This document shows positions 9,501 through 16,807 of a DNA stretch of 36,462 bases, one piece after another. The translations under genes were made by a program, and so were the position numbers. Below the pieces are notes generated by a model that saw only the letters and a list, made by a program, of their open reading frames with translations, was not told the origin of the DNA and made no database searches. This DNA is from Sphingobacteriaceae bacterium. Lineage in GTDB: Bacteria; Bacteroidota; Bacteroidia; Sphingobacteriales; Sphingobacteriaceae. How positions within the stretch are numbered: position 1 is the first letter of the stretch; each line of letters starts with the position of its first letter. Location: the NCBI GenBank assembly GCA_947479815.1, contig CANKAT010000026.1:1-36462 (forward strand), in the 5' to 3' direction.

Positions 9501-11115
9501 CGCGAATTGGGTCAATTGGCGGATTAGTTACCTGTGCAAACAATTGTTTAAAGTAATTTGCCAGGTGTTGAGGCCGGTCAGAAAAAACTGCCAATGGGGT
9601 ATCAGTACCCATAGAACCAATTGCTTCTTTACCTGTAAGTGCCATTGGCATGATCAAGGTTTCAATATCCTCACGGGAAAAACCAAATACCTGCTGATAT
9701 TTAAAGGTTGATTCATTAGACAATTGGGTAAAAGCTACTCTAGGCTCATCCAGGTCTTCCAGTCTAATCTTATATTTTTCAAGCCAGGTTCCGTAAGGTT
9801 GTTGTGCAGTAATTTCCTTTTTTATCTCTTCATCTTCAATAATTTCACCTTTCACGGTATCCACAACCAACATCTTACCTGGCTGTAAACGTCCTTTCTT
9901 AATTACTTTAGACTCATCAACAGGTAAAACACCTGCTTCTGAAGCAACAATTATCTGATCATCACTAGTAATCACAAAACGCTGCGGACGAAGCCCGTTA
10001 CGGTCAAGGGTAGCACCAATTAAATGACCATCAGTAAAGGCAATGGCTGCTGGCCCATCCCATGGTTCAATTAATGTTGCATGGTATTCATAAAATGCCT
10101 TTGTAGCAGGATCCATTTGCTCGTTACCATCCCATGCTTCAGGGATAAGCATCATCATAACATGCGGCAATGAACGTCCACAATGGAATAACAATTCGAT
10201 CACATTATCAAGGCAGGCAGAATCTGATTGATTATTATCGATAACTGGTAATAGCATATCCATCTCTTCTTTTGAGAAAAATGGAGATGCAAAAGAGCGA
10301 ATACCAGAGTAAAACCAGTTCAAATTACCTTTTAGCGTATTAATCTCGCCGTTATGGGCAATAAACCTGAAGGGTTGTGCAAGACGCCAAGATGGAAAAG
10401 TATTGGTAGAAAAACGCGAATGGATCATACCAAAAGCAGAAGTCAAATTAGCCTCATTCAGATCAGGAAAATAGATCCGAACCTGACTACTGGTAAACTC
10501 TCCTTTATAAATGATGACATTTTGAGATAATGAAACAATATAAAATTGCTGCTCTGCCCCTATTACAGTTTCTCTTACTGATTTAGTAATATGGTTTTTA
10601 AGTACATATAATTTACGCTCAAAATCTTCAGCACTATGAATATTGGCAGGTTTAGAAATAAAGACCTGCTCGATATCCGGCTCAGAAGAAAAAGCAGCTT
10701 CACCAATGATACCCGCATTAACAGGAACCTTCCGGTATCCCATTATCGTTAAACCTAGCTTTTCTGCCGCTTTGCCAATCGCCATGCGGCATGCCTCTTT
10801 AATTGTTGCCTTTTTAGGCAGAAATATCATGCCTACGCCATAAGTACCCGCTTTATCGAGATTGATATTAAGCTTATTAGCTTCTAGTTTAAAAAAATCA
10901 TGAGGGATCTGAATTAATATCCCTGCCCCATCACCTGAATCCGGATCACAACCGCATGCACCGCGGTGTTCCATATTTTCTAAAATAGTAAGGGCATCAC
11001 TCACAATTTGATGTGATTTCTTTCCCTTAATATTAGCAATAAAACCAACTCCACAGGCATCATGCTCCATTGAAGAGTTGTATAAACCTTGTGTTTGGCT
11101 GTCAGTATTTGTCAT
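6589..11115 (-). CDS. gltB: Glutamate synthase large subunit GltB
   Basis: The alpha subunit of GOGAT hydrolyses glutamine and channels ammonia to an FMN site that reductively aminates 2-oxoglutarate. The chosen start (MTNTDSQTQGLY, 1508 residues) puts the class II amidotransferase Cys in EHDACGVGF after a short propeptide, as in the family. The longer frame to 11196 adds 27 residues that are not family-like. Visible parts are IAHNGEINT in the glutaminase domain, the FMN/2-oxoglutarate-binding half with GEGGEDELRY, and the [3Fe-4S] Cys motif CHLNTCPVGVATQ near residue 1140, then the C-terminal beta-helix (GXXG repeats). It is co-transcribed with gltD. Confidence 0.96.
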   Translation of the reverse strand: MTNTDSQTQGLYNSSMEHDACGVGFIANIKGKKSHQIVSDALTILENMEHRGACGCDPDSGDGAGILIQIPHDFFKLEANKLNINLDKAGTYGVGMIFLPKKATIKEACRMAIGKAAEKLGLTIMGYRKVPVNAGIIGEAAFSSEPDIEQVFISKPANIHSAEDFERKLYVLKNHITKSVRETVIGAEQQFYIVSLSQNVIIYKGEFTSSQVRIYFPDLNEANLTSAFGMIHSRFSTNTFPSWRLAQPFRFIAHNGEINTLKGNLNWFYSGIRSFASPFFSKEEMDMLLPVIDNNQSDSACLDNVIELLFHCGRSLPHVMMMLIPEAWDGNEQMDPATKAFYEYHATLIEPWDGPAAIAFTDGHLIGATLDRNGLRPQRFVITSDDQIIVASEAGVLPVDESKVIKKGRLQPGKMLVVDTVKGEIIEDEEIKKEITAQQPYGTWLEKYKIRLEDLDEPRVAFTQLSNESTFKYQQVFGFSREDIETLIMPMALTGKEAIGSMGTDTPLAVFSDRPQHLANYFKQLFAQVTNPPIDPIRERLVMSLAGFMGNNGNILDEDEMHCHCVALPHPVLSNTELEKIRSIDTGSFQAKTLQTYFKADAQSGSLQRGLDRLCRYAEDAVHDGFEVLILSDRAIDSEHAPIPSLLAVSAVHHHLIKKGLRGAVGIMVEAGDVWEVHHFACLIAFGATAVNPYLALATIHKLKTDEKLDTQLDLKALYKNYTKSINDGLLKIFSKMGISTLQSYHGAQIFEIIGLNQDVIENYFTGVVSRISGMGLDDLAEEALRKHYQGFRRTGVEAKLLPEGGVYQWKRKGEAHLFNPETVHLLQNSTRTNNYEVYKKYAQYINKQTDSLYTIRGLLDFAHHRQPVSLDEVEPVETILKRFATGAMSFGSISHEAHSTLAIAMNSIGAKSNTGEGGEDELRYETLADGGSMRSAIKQIASGRFGVTANYLTNADELQIKMAQGAKPGEGGQLPGDKVDEWIAKVRHATPGVGLISPPPHHDIYSIEDLAQLIFDLKNANRAARISVKLVSKAGVGTIAAGVAKAHADVILISGYDGGTGASPLTSIKHAGLPWELGLAEAQQTLVKNKLRSRVVLQTDGQLKTGKDIAIATLLGAEEWGVATAALVAGGCIMMRKCHLNTCPVGVATQDPELRKLFSGKPEHIVNLFRFIAEELREIMAELGFKTINDMVGRVQCLKMRDDVDHWKVKNIDLSDILYAMDNPSGMSLYNSEKQDHNLDNILDWKLVEQAKNAIDTKEPVFADFDIKNTDRTTGTLLSNEITKKYQSAGLPHNTINYKFTGSAGQSFGAFCTKGISFELTGEANDYVGKGLSGAQLAIYPSVKSKVLSQDNIIIGNVALYGATSGELFVRGQAGERFAVRNSGAIAVVEGVGDHGCEYMTGGRALILGKTGRNFAAGMSGGIAWVYDADHSFITNCNTEMVELDPLTPKDVEEILILLNKHFQLTQSQVAKYILDDWDNASKSFIKVFPSEYKKVLQQQQLQQSAG

Positions 11116-11220
11116 CAAAAATTTAATATTTATAAGCTTACTAAAATAAGAAAAAGCGATATCATTACTTAATTTACAATGATTTTTATCATTCAATCAA
11201 AAAATATCATTTTATATTAA

Positions 11221-11228
11221 CAAAATTA
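11221..11228 (-). promoter_or_regulatory. Candidate -7 element for gltBD
   Basis: Read on the minus strand this is TAATTTTG, a full match to the Bacteroidota TAnnTTTG core. It lies about 105 bp before the chosen gltB start. No convincing TTTG lies at the -33 spacing, so this is a tentative call. Confidence 0.45.
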
Positions 11229-11319
11229 GAATATTTATAATTTATTGCCATTATTGTTGCCACAATGCTATTTCACGCATCAGGTTTATACCTAGAGGAC
11301 AATAATTCCTTTTTTTTTT

Positions 11320-11327
11320 TACTTTTG
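11320..11327 (+). promoter_or_regulatory. -7 promoter element of the SRP RNA gene
   Basis: TACTTTTG matches TAnnTTTG exactly and ends four bases before the predicted 5' end of the SRP RNA at 11331, the spacing expected for the start of transcription. The upstream TTTG element is weak or absent. Confidence 0.65.
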
Positions 11328-11330
11328 TGA

Positions 11331-11430
11331 CGGGCAAGTCTTTTACGACCAGCTCCCTTTGAACTCCCCCAGGGTGGGAACGCAGCAAGGGTAGAAGGTT
11401 GTAGCGGTGCGATAAAAGGTGCTTGCCCAT
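11331..11430 (+). ncRNA. ffs: Small signal recognition particle RNA (4.5S type)
   Basis: This is the RNA scaffold of the signal recognition particle; with Ffh it delivers nascent membrane and secreted proteins to FtsY. The ends pair (GGGCAAG at 11332-11338 with CTTGCCC at 11422-11428). The apical domain shows the conserved asymmetric loop and tetraloop region (GGTGGGAACGCAGCAAGGGT, about 11373-11392), the Ffh-binding hallmark. The length of about 100 nt is that of the short bacterial form without an Alu domain. A T-run directly after the closing stem at 11431 would end transcription. The exact 5' and 3' ends are estimates from pairing. Confidence 0.92.
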
Positions 11431-11438
11431 TTTTTTTT

Positions 11439-11470
11439 ATTTGTCAAATAGCTAATTTGTCGATTTGTCA
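11439..11470. repeat. Octamer array, left flank of the broken S23 gene
   Basis: Four 8-bp words in phase: ATTTGTCA at 11439, AATAGCTA, ATTTGTCG, and ATTTGTCA ending at 11470. They differ from the 7-bp arrays elsewhere in the window. A second octamer array lies on the far side of the pseudogene. Confidence 0.75.
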
Positions 11471-11486
11471 GTGATTACAAAAATCC

Positions 11487-11799
11487 ACTCAGGATACTGT
11501 TATAGTAGAAAAGACATTTCAATTTTCCGTTCAGATTCTTAAATTTTCAGCAATCTTACAAGATCTAAAACAGTTTGTTTTAGAAAACCAATTATTGGGA
11601 TCGGGAATGTCGATTAGTGCAAATACCGGAGAGGCTCAAAATGCAGAATTAAGACTGATTTTATTCATGAATTCAAAACCGTTAAAAAATATTTGAGGAA
11701 ACCGAATATTGGCTGGCATCGCGAAATGAATTACGTAATCATTCAGATTGAATCACTTTAACTGAGCAATTAATCGAAATACAAAAAAATCATAAATAA
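11487..11799 (+). pseudogene. Decayed S23/IVP-type four-helix-bundle protein gene
   Basis: No open frame survives, but stitched frames read like a small S23-type four-helix-bundle protein, the family found in 23S rRNA intervening sequences and as Avd in diversity-generating retroelements. Frame one (11487-11696) gives FVLENQLLGSGMSISANTGE then AQNAE, matching the family's ...QLLRSGTSIGAN.EAQ.AE core, and ends at TGA. One frame over, from 11698, comes EETEYWLAS, matching the E-T-x-Y-W-L helix. A TGA at 11749 precedes a tail, EQLIEIQKNHK. At least one frameshift and two stops are present, and no initiator Met is visible. Octamer arrays flank it on both sides. The family call rests on recalled consensus, not a search. 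Confidence 0.8.
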
Positions 11800-11825
11800 A
11801 ATAATTTTTGCGAGTAAGAACGCAT

Positions 11826-11865
11826 AATTTGCTAATTTGCTCATTCACTAATTTGCTAATTCAAT
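11826..11865. repeat. Octamer array, right flank of the broken S23 gene and leader of fsa
   Basis: Five 8-bp words in phase: AATTTGCT twice, CATTCACT, AATTTGCT, and AATTCAAT. The array ends four bases before the fsa ATG, so it forms the fsa leader. It is related in sequence to the left-hand array, which shares the ATTTG and GCTA strings. Confidence 0.75.
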
Positions 11866-11869
11866 TGAC

Positions 11870-12529
11870 ATGAAATTTTTCATAGACACCGCAAACCTTG
11901 CCCAGATCAAAGAAGCCCAGGCACTCGGTATTTTAGATGGAGTAACTACTAATCCTAGCCTGATGGCAAAAGAAGGCATCACCGGACACCAAAATGTAAT
12001 CAATCATTATAAAGCTATCTGTGCTTTAGTTGATGGAGATGTGAGTGCAGAAGTTATTGCCACCGACTTTGAAAATATGGTAAAAGAGGGCGAAATACTA
12101 GCTGCTCTAGATCCAAAAATAGTAGTAAAAGTACCGATGATTACTGAAGGAATAAAAGCAATAAAATACTTTAGTTCTAAAGGTATCAAAACCAATTGCA
12201 CCCTGGTATTTTCTTCAGGGCAGGCACTTCTAGCTGCTAAAGTTGGTGCAACTTATGTTTCTCCATTTATTGGTCGTTTAGATGATGTTTCTACTGATGG
12301 CTTGACTTTAATAGAAGATATTCGACTTATTTATGATAATTATGGATTCGAAACACAGATACTTGCTGCCTCAGTTCGTCATCCAATGCATATCATTAAC
12401 TGTGCTAAAATAGGTGCTGATGTAATTACAGGTCCATTATCTGCAATGATTGCCCTATCAAAACACCCATTGACTGACAGCGGATTGGCTCAGTTTTTGG
12501 CTGACCACGCAAAGGCTGCAGGGAAGTAA
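11870..12529 (+). CDS. fsa: Fructose-6-phosphate aldolase / small transaldolase
   Basis: A class I aldolase of the TalC/FSA type that cleaves or forms fructose 6-phosphate, or acts as a short transaldolase in the pentose phosphate pathway. The 219-residue length and opening [10 protein letters not shown] are typical. Family residues are D6, N28 in VTTNPS, and the Schiff-base Lys at residue 87 in KIVVKVPM. The C-terminal [16 protein letters not shown] helix is also typical. The sequence alone does not separate aldolase from transaldolase activity. It stands alone between an octamer-repeat leader and a heptamer array that starts at its stop codon. Confidence 0.88.
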   Translation: MKFFIDTANLAQIKEAQALGILDGVTTNPSLMAKEGITGHQNVINHYKAICALVDGDVSAEVIATDFENMVKEGEILAALDPKIVVKVPMITEGIKAIKYFSSKGIKTNCTLVFSSGQALLAAKVGATYVSPFIGRLDDVSTDGLTLIEDIRLIYDNYGFETQILAASVRHPMHIINCAKIGADVITGPLSAMIALSKHPLTDSGLAQFLADHAKAAGK

Positions 12530-12606
12530 GGGGGGAAAGCTGAAAGGGGAAAGCTGAAAGCTGAAAGGTTAAAGCCGAAAGCTGAAAGCAAAAAGGGGGA
12601 AAGCCT
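12524..12606. repeat. AGCTGAA heptamer array overlapping the fsa stop
   Basis: About eleven 7-bp words in strict phase, beginning with the word that contains the fsa stop codon (AAGTAAG) and continuing as variants of AGCTGAA (AGGGGAA, AGGTTAA, AGCCGAA). No coding frame runs through it. Confidence 0.9.
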
Positions 12607-12626
12607 AGGGTTATGCTTATAATATA

Positions 12627-12659
12627 AAAAAGCATGGAGCATGAAACTCTATGCTTTTT
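12627..12659 (+). terminator. Intrinsic terminator of fsa
   Basis: A 13-bp stem with one G-U pair (12627-12639 with 12647-12659) around a 7-nt loop, with a five-T run at the 3' end of the stem. It lies just beyond the AGCTGAA array. Confidence 0.8.
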
Positions 12660-12695
12660 GCAATTTTAAGTGTTGTGTTAACAAATAATGAATAG

Positions 12696-13673
12696 TTGAA
12701 ATTGGAAAATATATACGATATTCTAATCATTGGCGGAGGGCCAATAGGCATGGCTTGTGGAATAGAAGCACAGAATGCAGGACTTAGCTATGTGATCGTT
12801 GAAAAAGGATGCATGGTTAATTCACTGTATAATTACCCTGCGAATATGACCTTCTTTTCTACTTCAGATAAACTGGAAATTGGTGGGGTGCCATTTGTGA
12901 GCAACAATATCAAACCAACACGAAGTGAGGCTTTAGAATATTACCGAAGAGTGGCATGTAAATTTAACCTCAATCTGAATTTATTTGAACTGGTTGAATC
13001 TGTTAATAAAGATTCTGGAAAATATATCGTTCATACTAATAAATCTGATTATCAAGTTAAATACATCATTGTATCTACGGGATTCTATGACATTCCAAAT
13101 AAATTAAATATTCCAGGCGAAGACCTTCCTAAAGTTAGGCATTATTATAAAGACCCTCACTACTACGCAAAACAGAAAGTATTAGTGATTGGTTCAAATA
13201 ACTCTTCAGTAGATGCGGCCTTAGAAACTTTTAGAAAAGGTGCTGAGGTTTGTATGGTGATTCGTGAATCAGAGATCGGAGAACGGGTAAAATACTGGGT
13301 CAGGCCCGATATTATAAATAGAATTAAGGAAGGAAGCATCAAAGTCTATTTTAATTCAAGCTTAAGCGCTATCAGCGAACATGAAGTTGAAATAAGTAGC
13401 CATGAAGGTAAAATAACAATAGTCAATGATTTTGTTTTAGCAATGACAGGCTACAAGCCTGATTTTTCATTTCTTAAAAAGCTTGGCATCAAGATCTCTA
13501 CTGATAAACAACAAAGGCCTGAACATGATCCGGTAACAATGGAAACCAATATGAAGGGCATTTACCTTGCAGGTGTGGTTTGCGGCGGAATGGACACTCA
13601 TATTTGGTTCATTGAAAATTCGAGGGTACACGCGGAACGGATAATTGAAAATATTAAATTGATTGATGGGTGA
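12696..13673 (+). CDS. YpdA/Bdr-like bacillithiol-disulfide reductase
   Basis: An FAD- and NADPH-binding flavoprotein related to Bacillus YpdA (Bdr), which reduces oxidised bacillithiol. The 325-residue product has an N-terminal FAD motif GGGPIGMA (about 13-20), the YpdA signature VNSLYNYPANMTFFST including the family's Cys nearby (C34 in EKGCMVN), a second nucleotide-binding motif VLVIGSNNSSVDAALE, and a closing GVVCGGMDT. No CxxC redox pair is seen, so it is not a thioredoxin reductase. The start is TTG, because an in-frame TAG sits directly upstream and no ATG is available. The last codons and stop lie inside a TGATGGG repeat. The role is inferred from the family. Confidence 0.85.
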   Translation: MKLENIYDILIIGGGPIGMACGIEAQNAGLSYVIVEKGCMVNSLYNYPANMTFFSTSDKLEIGGVPFVSNNIKPTRSEALEYYRRVACKFNLNLNLFELVESVNKDSGKYIVHTNKSDYQVKYIIVSTGFYDIPNKLNIPGEDLPKVRHYYKDPHYYAKQKVLVIGSNNSSVDAALETFRKGAEVCMVIRESEIGERVKYWVRPDIINRIKEGSIKVYFNSSLSAISEHEVEISSHEGKITIVNDFVLAMTGYKPDFSFLKKLGIKISTDKQQRPEHDPVTMETNMKGIYLAGVVCGGMDTHIWFIENSRVHAERIIENIKLIDG

Positions 13674-13731
13674 TGGGTGATGGGGGTTGTCAGTTGTCTG
13701 TTGTCTGTTATCAGTGGTCTGACTTTGCGGA
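13664..13731. repeat. Heptamer array overlapping the end of the YpdA-like gene
   Basis: TGATGGG is repeated three times from 13664, and the second copy contains the TGA stop codon in phase. It continues into GGTTGTC, AGTTGTC, TGTTGTC and TGTTATC words. From about 13735 to 13850 I see no gene and no clear repeat. Confidence 0.88.
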
Positions 13732-13853
13732 GAGCATGAATAATGGCAAAATGACAATTTAATTGAGTAGTACTAATAGATGATCATTGATTCAAATAAA
13801 TTCATTCTCTGCTTACTGTTTTATCGTTCCAGCCAGTCAACGGATAACTTAAG

Positions 13854-14107
13854 AATTGAGCCAAGACAAAGGATCAAGAACAAAGGACAATTCAGTGGCA
13901 ATTTGAAATTTTCTGTTTTTTTTCAGACCTTCTGATCTCGCACCTCAGACTTCCTGCTTCAGACAACCCGATAGCTATCGGGTGACAACAGATAAATAAT
14001 AGTATTAAGTACTGAGTATTGAGTATTGCGATAATTTAGCTTCATTTCATAGCAGCACTTCAGACTTCAGACCTCAGACCTCAGACCTCAGACTTCAGAC
14101 TTCAGAC
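13854..14107. repeat. Heptamer-repeat block downstream of the gmhB-like gene
   Basis: A compound repeat in the same order as the unit at the right edge: CCAAGACAAAGGATCAAG-type words, a spacer with CAATTCAGTG and CAATTTGAA, then CAGACCT-type words, a palindrome copy, GAGTATT words, and finally five to eight CAGACTT or CAGACCT words. The last word ends exactly on the CTA that is the complement of the gmhB-like TAG stop. It fills the gap between two genes that end towards each other. Confidence 0.88.
13967..13982. repeat. 16-bp palindrome, copy 3
   Basis: Identical to the copies at 166 and 341. On the minus strand it again follows TTGTCA and precedes TTGTCTG, so the surrounding array is the same element in the other orientation. 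Confidence 0.9.
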
Positions 14108-14593
14108 CTAAATAATTAAACTCAAAACCTCCTCAATCGGTTGATCACTATCAATCAATATACCGGTCACTCCTGCAGCTTCGCCTGCTATGACATCTCG
14201 TTCACGGTCACCAATAAAATAAGATTGAGAAGCATCGATTGCAAAGCGTGCAAGTGCTTTTTCGAGCATCAATGATCCCGGCTTACGACATAAACATTTG
14301 CCATTATATTCCGGATGATGATTGCAATAATATACCTCAGATATTAGCACTCCCTGTTCAGCATAAGTAGTTTTTAATTGAGCATGCATTTGATCAAGAA
14401 CTTCTACGGAATACCAACCTTTAGCAAGACCACCTTGATTGGTAATCACGATCAATAGATATCCCCTATCCTGCAATTTCTTTAAAGCTTTAAAATTATG
14501 TTCAAGCACTTTAAAATCATCAAAACGACATACATAATCGCCTAATTCCTTATTTAATACTCCATCTCGATCCAAAAAAACAGCTTTATTCAT
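14108..14593 (-). CDS. gmhB: HAD-IIIA phosphatase, GmhB-like
   Basis: Probably D-glycero-D-manno-heptose 1,7-bisphosphate 7-phosphatase, which acts in making the heptose of LPS cores, or a related histidinol-phosphatase-type enzyme. The 161-residue protein has the HAD nucleophile motif FLDRDGVLN, the threonine motif VITNQGG, a Lys in CRKPGS, and the acidic motif FIGDRERD. A GmhB-type zinc loop is visible as CNHHPEYNGKCLC. The ATG at 14593 (MNKAVFLDRDG) is chosen over a TTG four codons upstream. It stands alone, with no other heptose gene nearby. Its TAG stop is the first three bases of a heptamer array. Confidence 0.82.
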   Translation of the reverse strand: MNKAVFLDRDGVLNKELGDYVCRFDDFKVLEHNFKALKKLQDRGYLLIVITNQGGLAKGWYSVEVLDQMHAQLKTTYAEQGVLISEVYYCNHHPEYNGKCLCRKPGSLMLEKALARFAIDASQSYFIGDRERDVIAGEAAGVTGILIDSDQPIEEVLSLII

Positions 14594-14694
14594 ACTAATA
14601 TTCAAGTTTCCGAGCTTTTATTGCTTAATTTTTACAATTTCAAATATCAGTAAAAGAAGTATCTTTAGCCTATGAAAATCTAATCAAATTCAAT

Positions 14695-16746
14695 ATGTCT
14701 GAAACAAGTACAAAAAAAGAGTTTAAACCCTATGTGCCATCCAGCAGTTCAGTTGCTGAATTTACTATTAAATCAGTTTTATTAGGCGCCATTTTCGGGA
14801 TTATATTTGGAGCGGCAACCGTATATCTAGCCTTGAAAGCTGGATTGACCGTTTCGGCTTCCATACCAATTGCGGTGCTTGCCATTTCAATCGGAAGAAA
14901 ATTTTTTAAAACAACCATTCTTGAAAACAACATTATACAAACCACCGGATCAGCCGGCGAATCTATTGCTGCCGGAGTTGTTTTCACCTTACCTGGTTTT
15001 CTGTTTTTATCAGCTGGAAGTAACAGTGAATCATTCTTCTCGTATTGGCCAATTTTTTTCCTTGCTGCATTAGGAGGTATTCTGGGAACATTAATGATGA
15101 TCCCCTTACGAAAATCATTGATTGTTGACGAACATGAAAGTCTCCCTTACCCAGAAGGTACAGCCTGTGCTTCTGTTTTAATCGCTGGAGAAAAAGGTGG
15201 CGATTTTGCAAAAACAGCGTATTACGGACTTGCTTTTGCTTTTGGTTATGCCATTCTACAAAAGGTATTTCATTTAATAGCTGAAGTACCTACTTGGGCA
15301 ACAAGGCAAACAAATAGATTCTTTCCTTCGGCTACAATTAATGGAGAAATCACTCCTGAATACCTAGGCGTTGGCTATATCATTGGACCTAAAATAGCAG
15401 GAGTTCTTGTTGCAGGTGGTGTATTTGCCTGGCTAGGACTTATACCACTATTAGCCACACTTGTTCCCGCCGAAACAATTGCCTTTCAATTAGCTAAATT
15501 AGGTCATCTAAAAAACGCCTATGCTCCCGGAGGACCTGGAAACTATGATCCATTGAATATGGTGTTTGAAAATACTGCAATTGCTATCTATCAAGCCTAT
15601 GTTAAACAGATCGGCGCGGGTGCGGTTGCCGCAGGTGGATTTATTACTTTATTAAAAACTATTCCTACGATCATTTCTTCGTTTAAATCAAGCTTGGCTT
15701 CAATGAATAAAAGCAAATCGGAATTAAAAGTGATCAATCGTACTGACAATGATCTTTCATTCAGGATTGTAATCTTTGGTAGCTTGGCTTTGGTTTTACT
15801 CATGGCAATTTTACCACAAATTCCTGGAGATTCGATCTTAAATAAATTACTTATTGGCGTTTTAGTGATCATTTTCGGATTCTTCTTTGTTACCGTTTCA
15901 AGCCGTATCGTAGGTTTAATAGGAACATCATCAAATCCAGTATCAGGAATGACCATTGCCACGTTAATGGGTACCTGCTTAATTTTTATCAGTATTGGAT
16001 GGACGGGCCTCGCCTATGAGCCCATGGCTTTAGTAGTTGGAAGTATGATTTGTATCGCAGCGGCTAATGCTGGAGCCACATCACAAGATCTTAAAACAGG
16101 CTATATAGTGGGTGCAACGCCAAAATATCAGCAACTTGCCTTATTTGTGGGTGCTATAGTATCTGCGGTAGTAATCGGTGTCACCTTATCAATACTTGAC
16201 AGGCCTACCACAGAAATGGCTGCTCAGGGAATAAAACATGCCATTGGAACTGATACCTATCCTGCTCCACAAGGTACCTTAATGGCCACATTGATTAAAG
16301 GATTGTTATCATTCAACCTTGACTGGCAATTTGTGCTTGTTGGTGTATTTTTAGCGATAACAGTTGAATTATGTGGTGTAAAATCACTTTCATTTGCTGT
16401 AGGTGCTTATTTACCCCTTTCAACTACACTTCCAATCTTTGCAGGCGGAGCCATTAAAGGCTTGGTAGATATGAGATCAAAGAAAAATGGAATCAAAGAA
16501 GAAGATGATGAACTAGGACAAGGAAATCTATTTGCTACTGGTTTAGTTGCTGGCGGAGCCCTGATGGGCGTTATTTACGCCTTTATGATGGCTTTTAAAA
16601 GCACAGCTATTCCCGTCGGAAAACTAAATATGGAAGAGCATCTTACTGCAATCCTTGGCTCTGGCGGATACCAGATCATGGGATTTGTATTCTTTATTAT
16701 TATGGGACTTTCATTGTATAAAATAGCTACGAGAAAATTAAAATAA
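14695..16746 (+). CDS. OPT-family oligopeptide transporter
   Basis: A polytopic inner-membrane protein of the OPT family, which imports small peptides or metal-chelate compounds driven by protons. The 683 residues contain about 14-16 hydrophobic segments. Family-like parts are GAIFGIIFGAATVYLALKAG near the N-terminus, ENNIIQTTGSAGESIAAG, the LPYPEGTACASVL motif, and a C-terminal repeat with GATSQDLKTGY and GALMGVIYAF. The substrate is not predictable. It lies alone, with its own terminator at 16749; the barrel protein that follows starts 60 bp on and may have its own promoter. Confidence 0.92.
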   Translation: MSETSTKKEFKPYVPSSSSVAEFTIKSVLLGAIFGIIFGAATVYLALKAGLTVSASIPIAVLAISIGRKFFKTTILENNIIQTTGSAGESIAAGVVFTLPGFLFLSAGSNSESFFSYWPIFFLAALGGILGTLMMIPLRKSLIVDEHESLPYPEGTACASVLIAGEKGGDFAKTAYYGLAFAFGYAILQKVFHLIAEVPTWATRQTNRFFPSATINGEITPEYLGVGYIIGPKIAGVLVAGGVFAWLGLIPLLATLVPAETIAFQLAKLGHLKNAYAPGGPGNYDPLNMVFENTAIAIYQAYVKQIGAGAVAAGGFITLLKTIPTIISSFKSSLASMNKSKSELKVINRTDNDLSFRIVIFGSLALVLLMAILPQIPGDSILNKLLIGVLVIIFGFFFVTVSSRIVGLIGTSSNPVSGMTIATLMGTCLIFISIGWTGLAYEPMALVVGSMICIAAANAGATSQDLKTGYIVGATPKYQQLALFVGAIVSAVVIGVTLSILDRPTTEMAAQGIKHAIGTDTYPAPQGTLMATLIKGLLSFNLDWQFVLVGVFLAITVELCGVKSLSFAVGAYLPLSTTLPIFAGGAIKGLVDMRSKKNGIKEEDDELGQGNLFATGLVAGGALMGVIYAFMMAFKSTAIPVGKLNMEEHLTAILGSGGYQIMGFVFFIIMGLSLYKIATRKLK

Positions 16747-16748
16747 GG

Positions 16749-16773
16749 AACATTCAAAATTTTTGAATGTTTT
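16749..16773 (+). terminator. Terminator-like hairpin after the OPT gene
   Basis: AACATTCAAAA (16749-16759) pairs with TTTTGAATGTT (16761-16771), followed by a short T stretch. The loop is minimal as written, so the inner A-T pairs probably open. It starts two bases after the stop codon. Confidence 0.6.
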
Positions 16774-16807
16774 CATTATTTTCGCATTTTGAAAGAATAT
16801 TTTATTA

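Noticed and set aside
11116-11196. Longer gltB reading frame starting at 11196
   Set aside because: The extra 27 residues are not family-like, and the ATG at 11115 leaves the normal short propeptide before the catalytic Cys.
12696-13673. Thioredoxin reductase
   Set aside because: No CxxC redox motif is present, and the N-terminal signature is that of YpdA.
13467-13757. 96-codon minus-strand frame across the end of the YpdA-like gene
   Set aside because: Its sequence is antisense to a conserved gene plus translated heptamer repeats (TTDNRQQTTDN-like), which shows it is a by-product.
15597-15962. 121-codon minus-strand frame inside the OPT gene
   Set aside because: It is antisense to a well-conserved transporter and has no recognisable domain.
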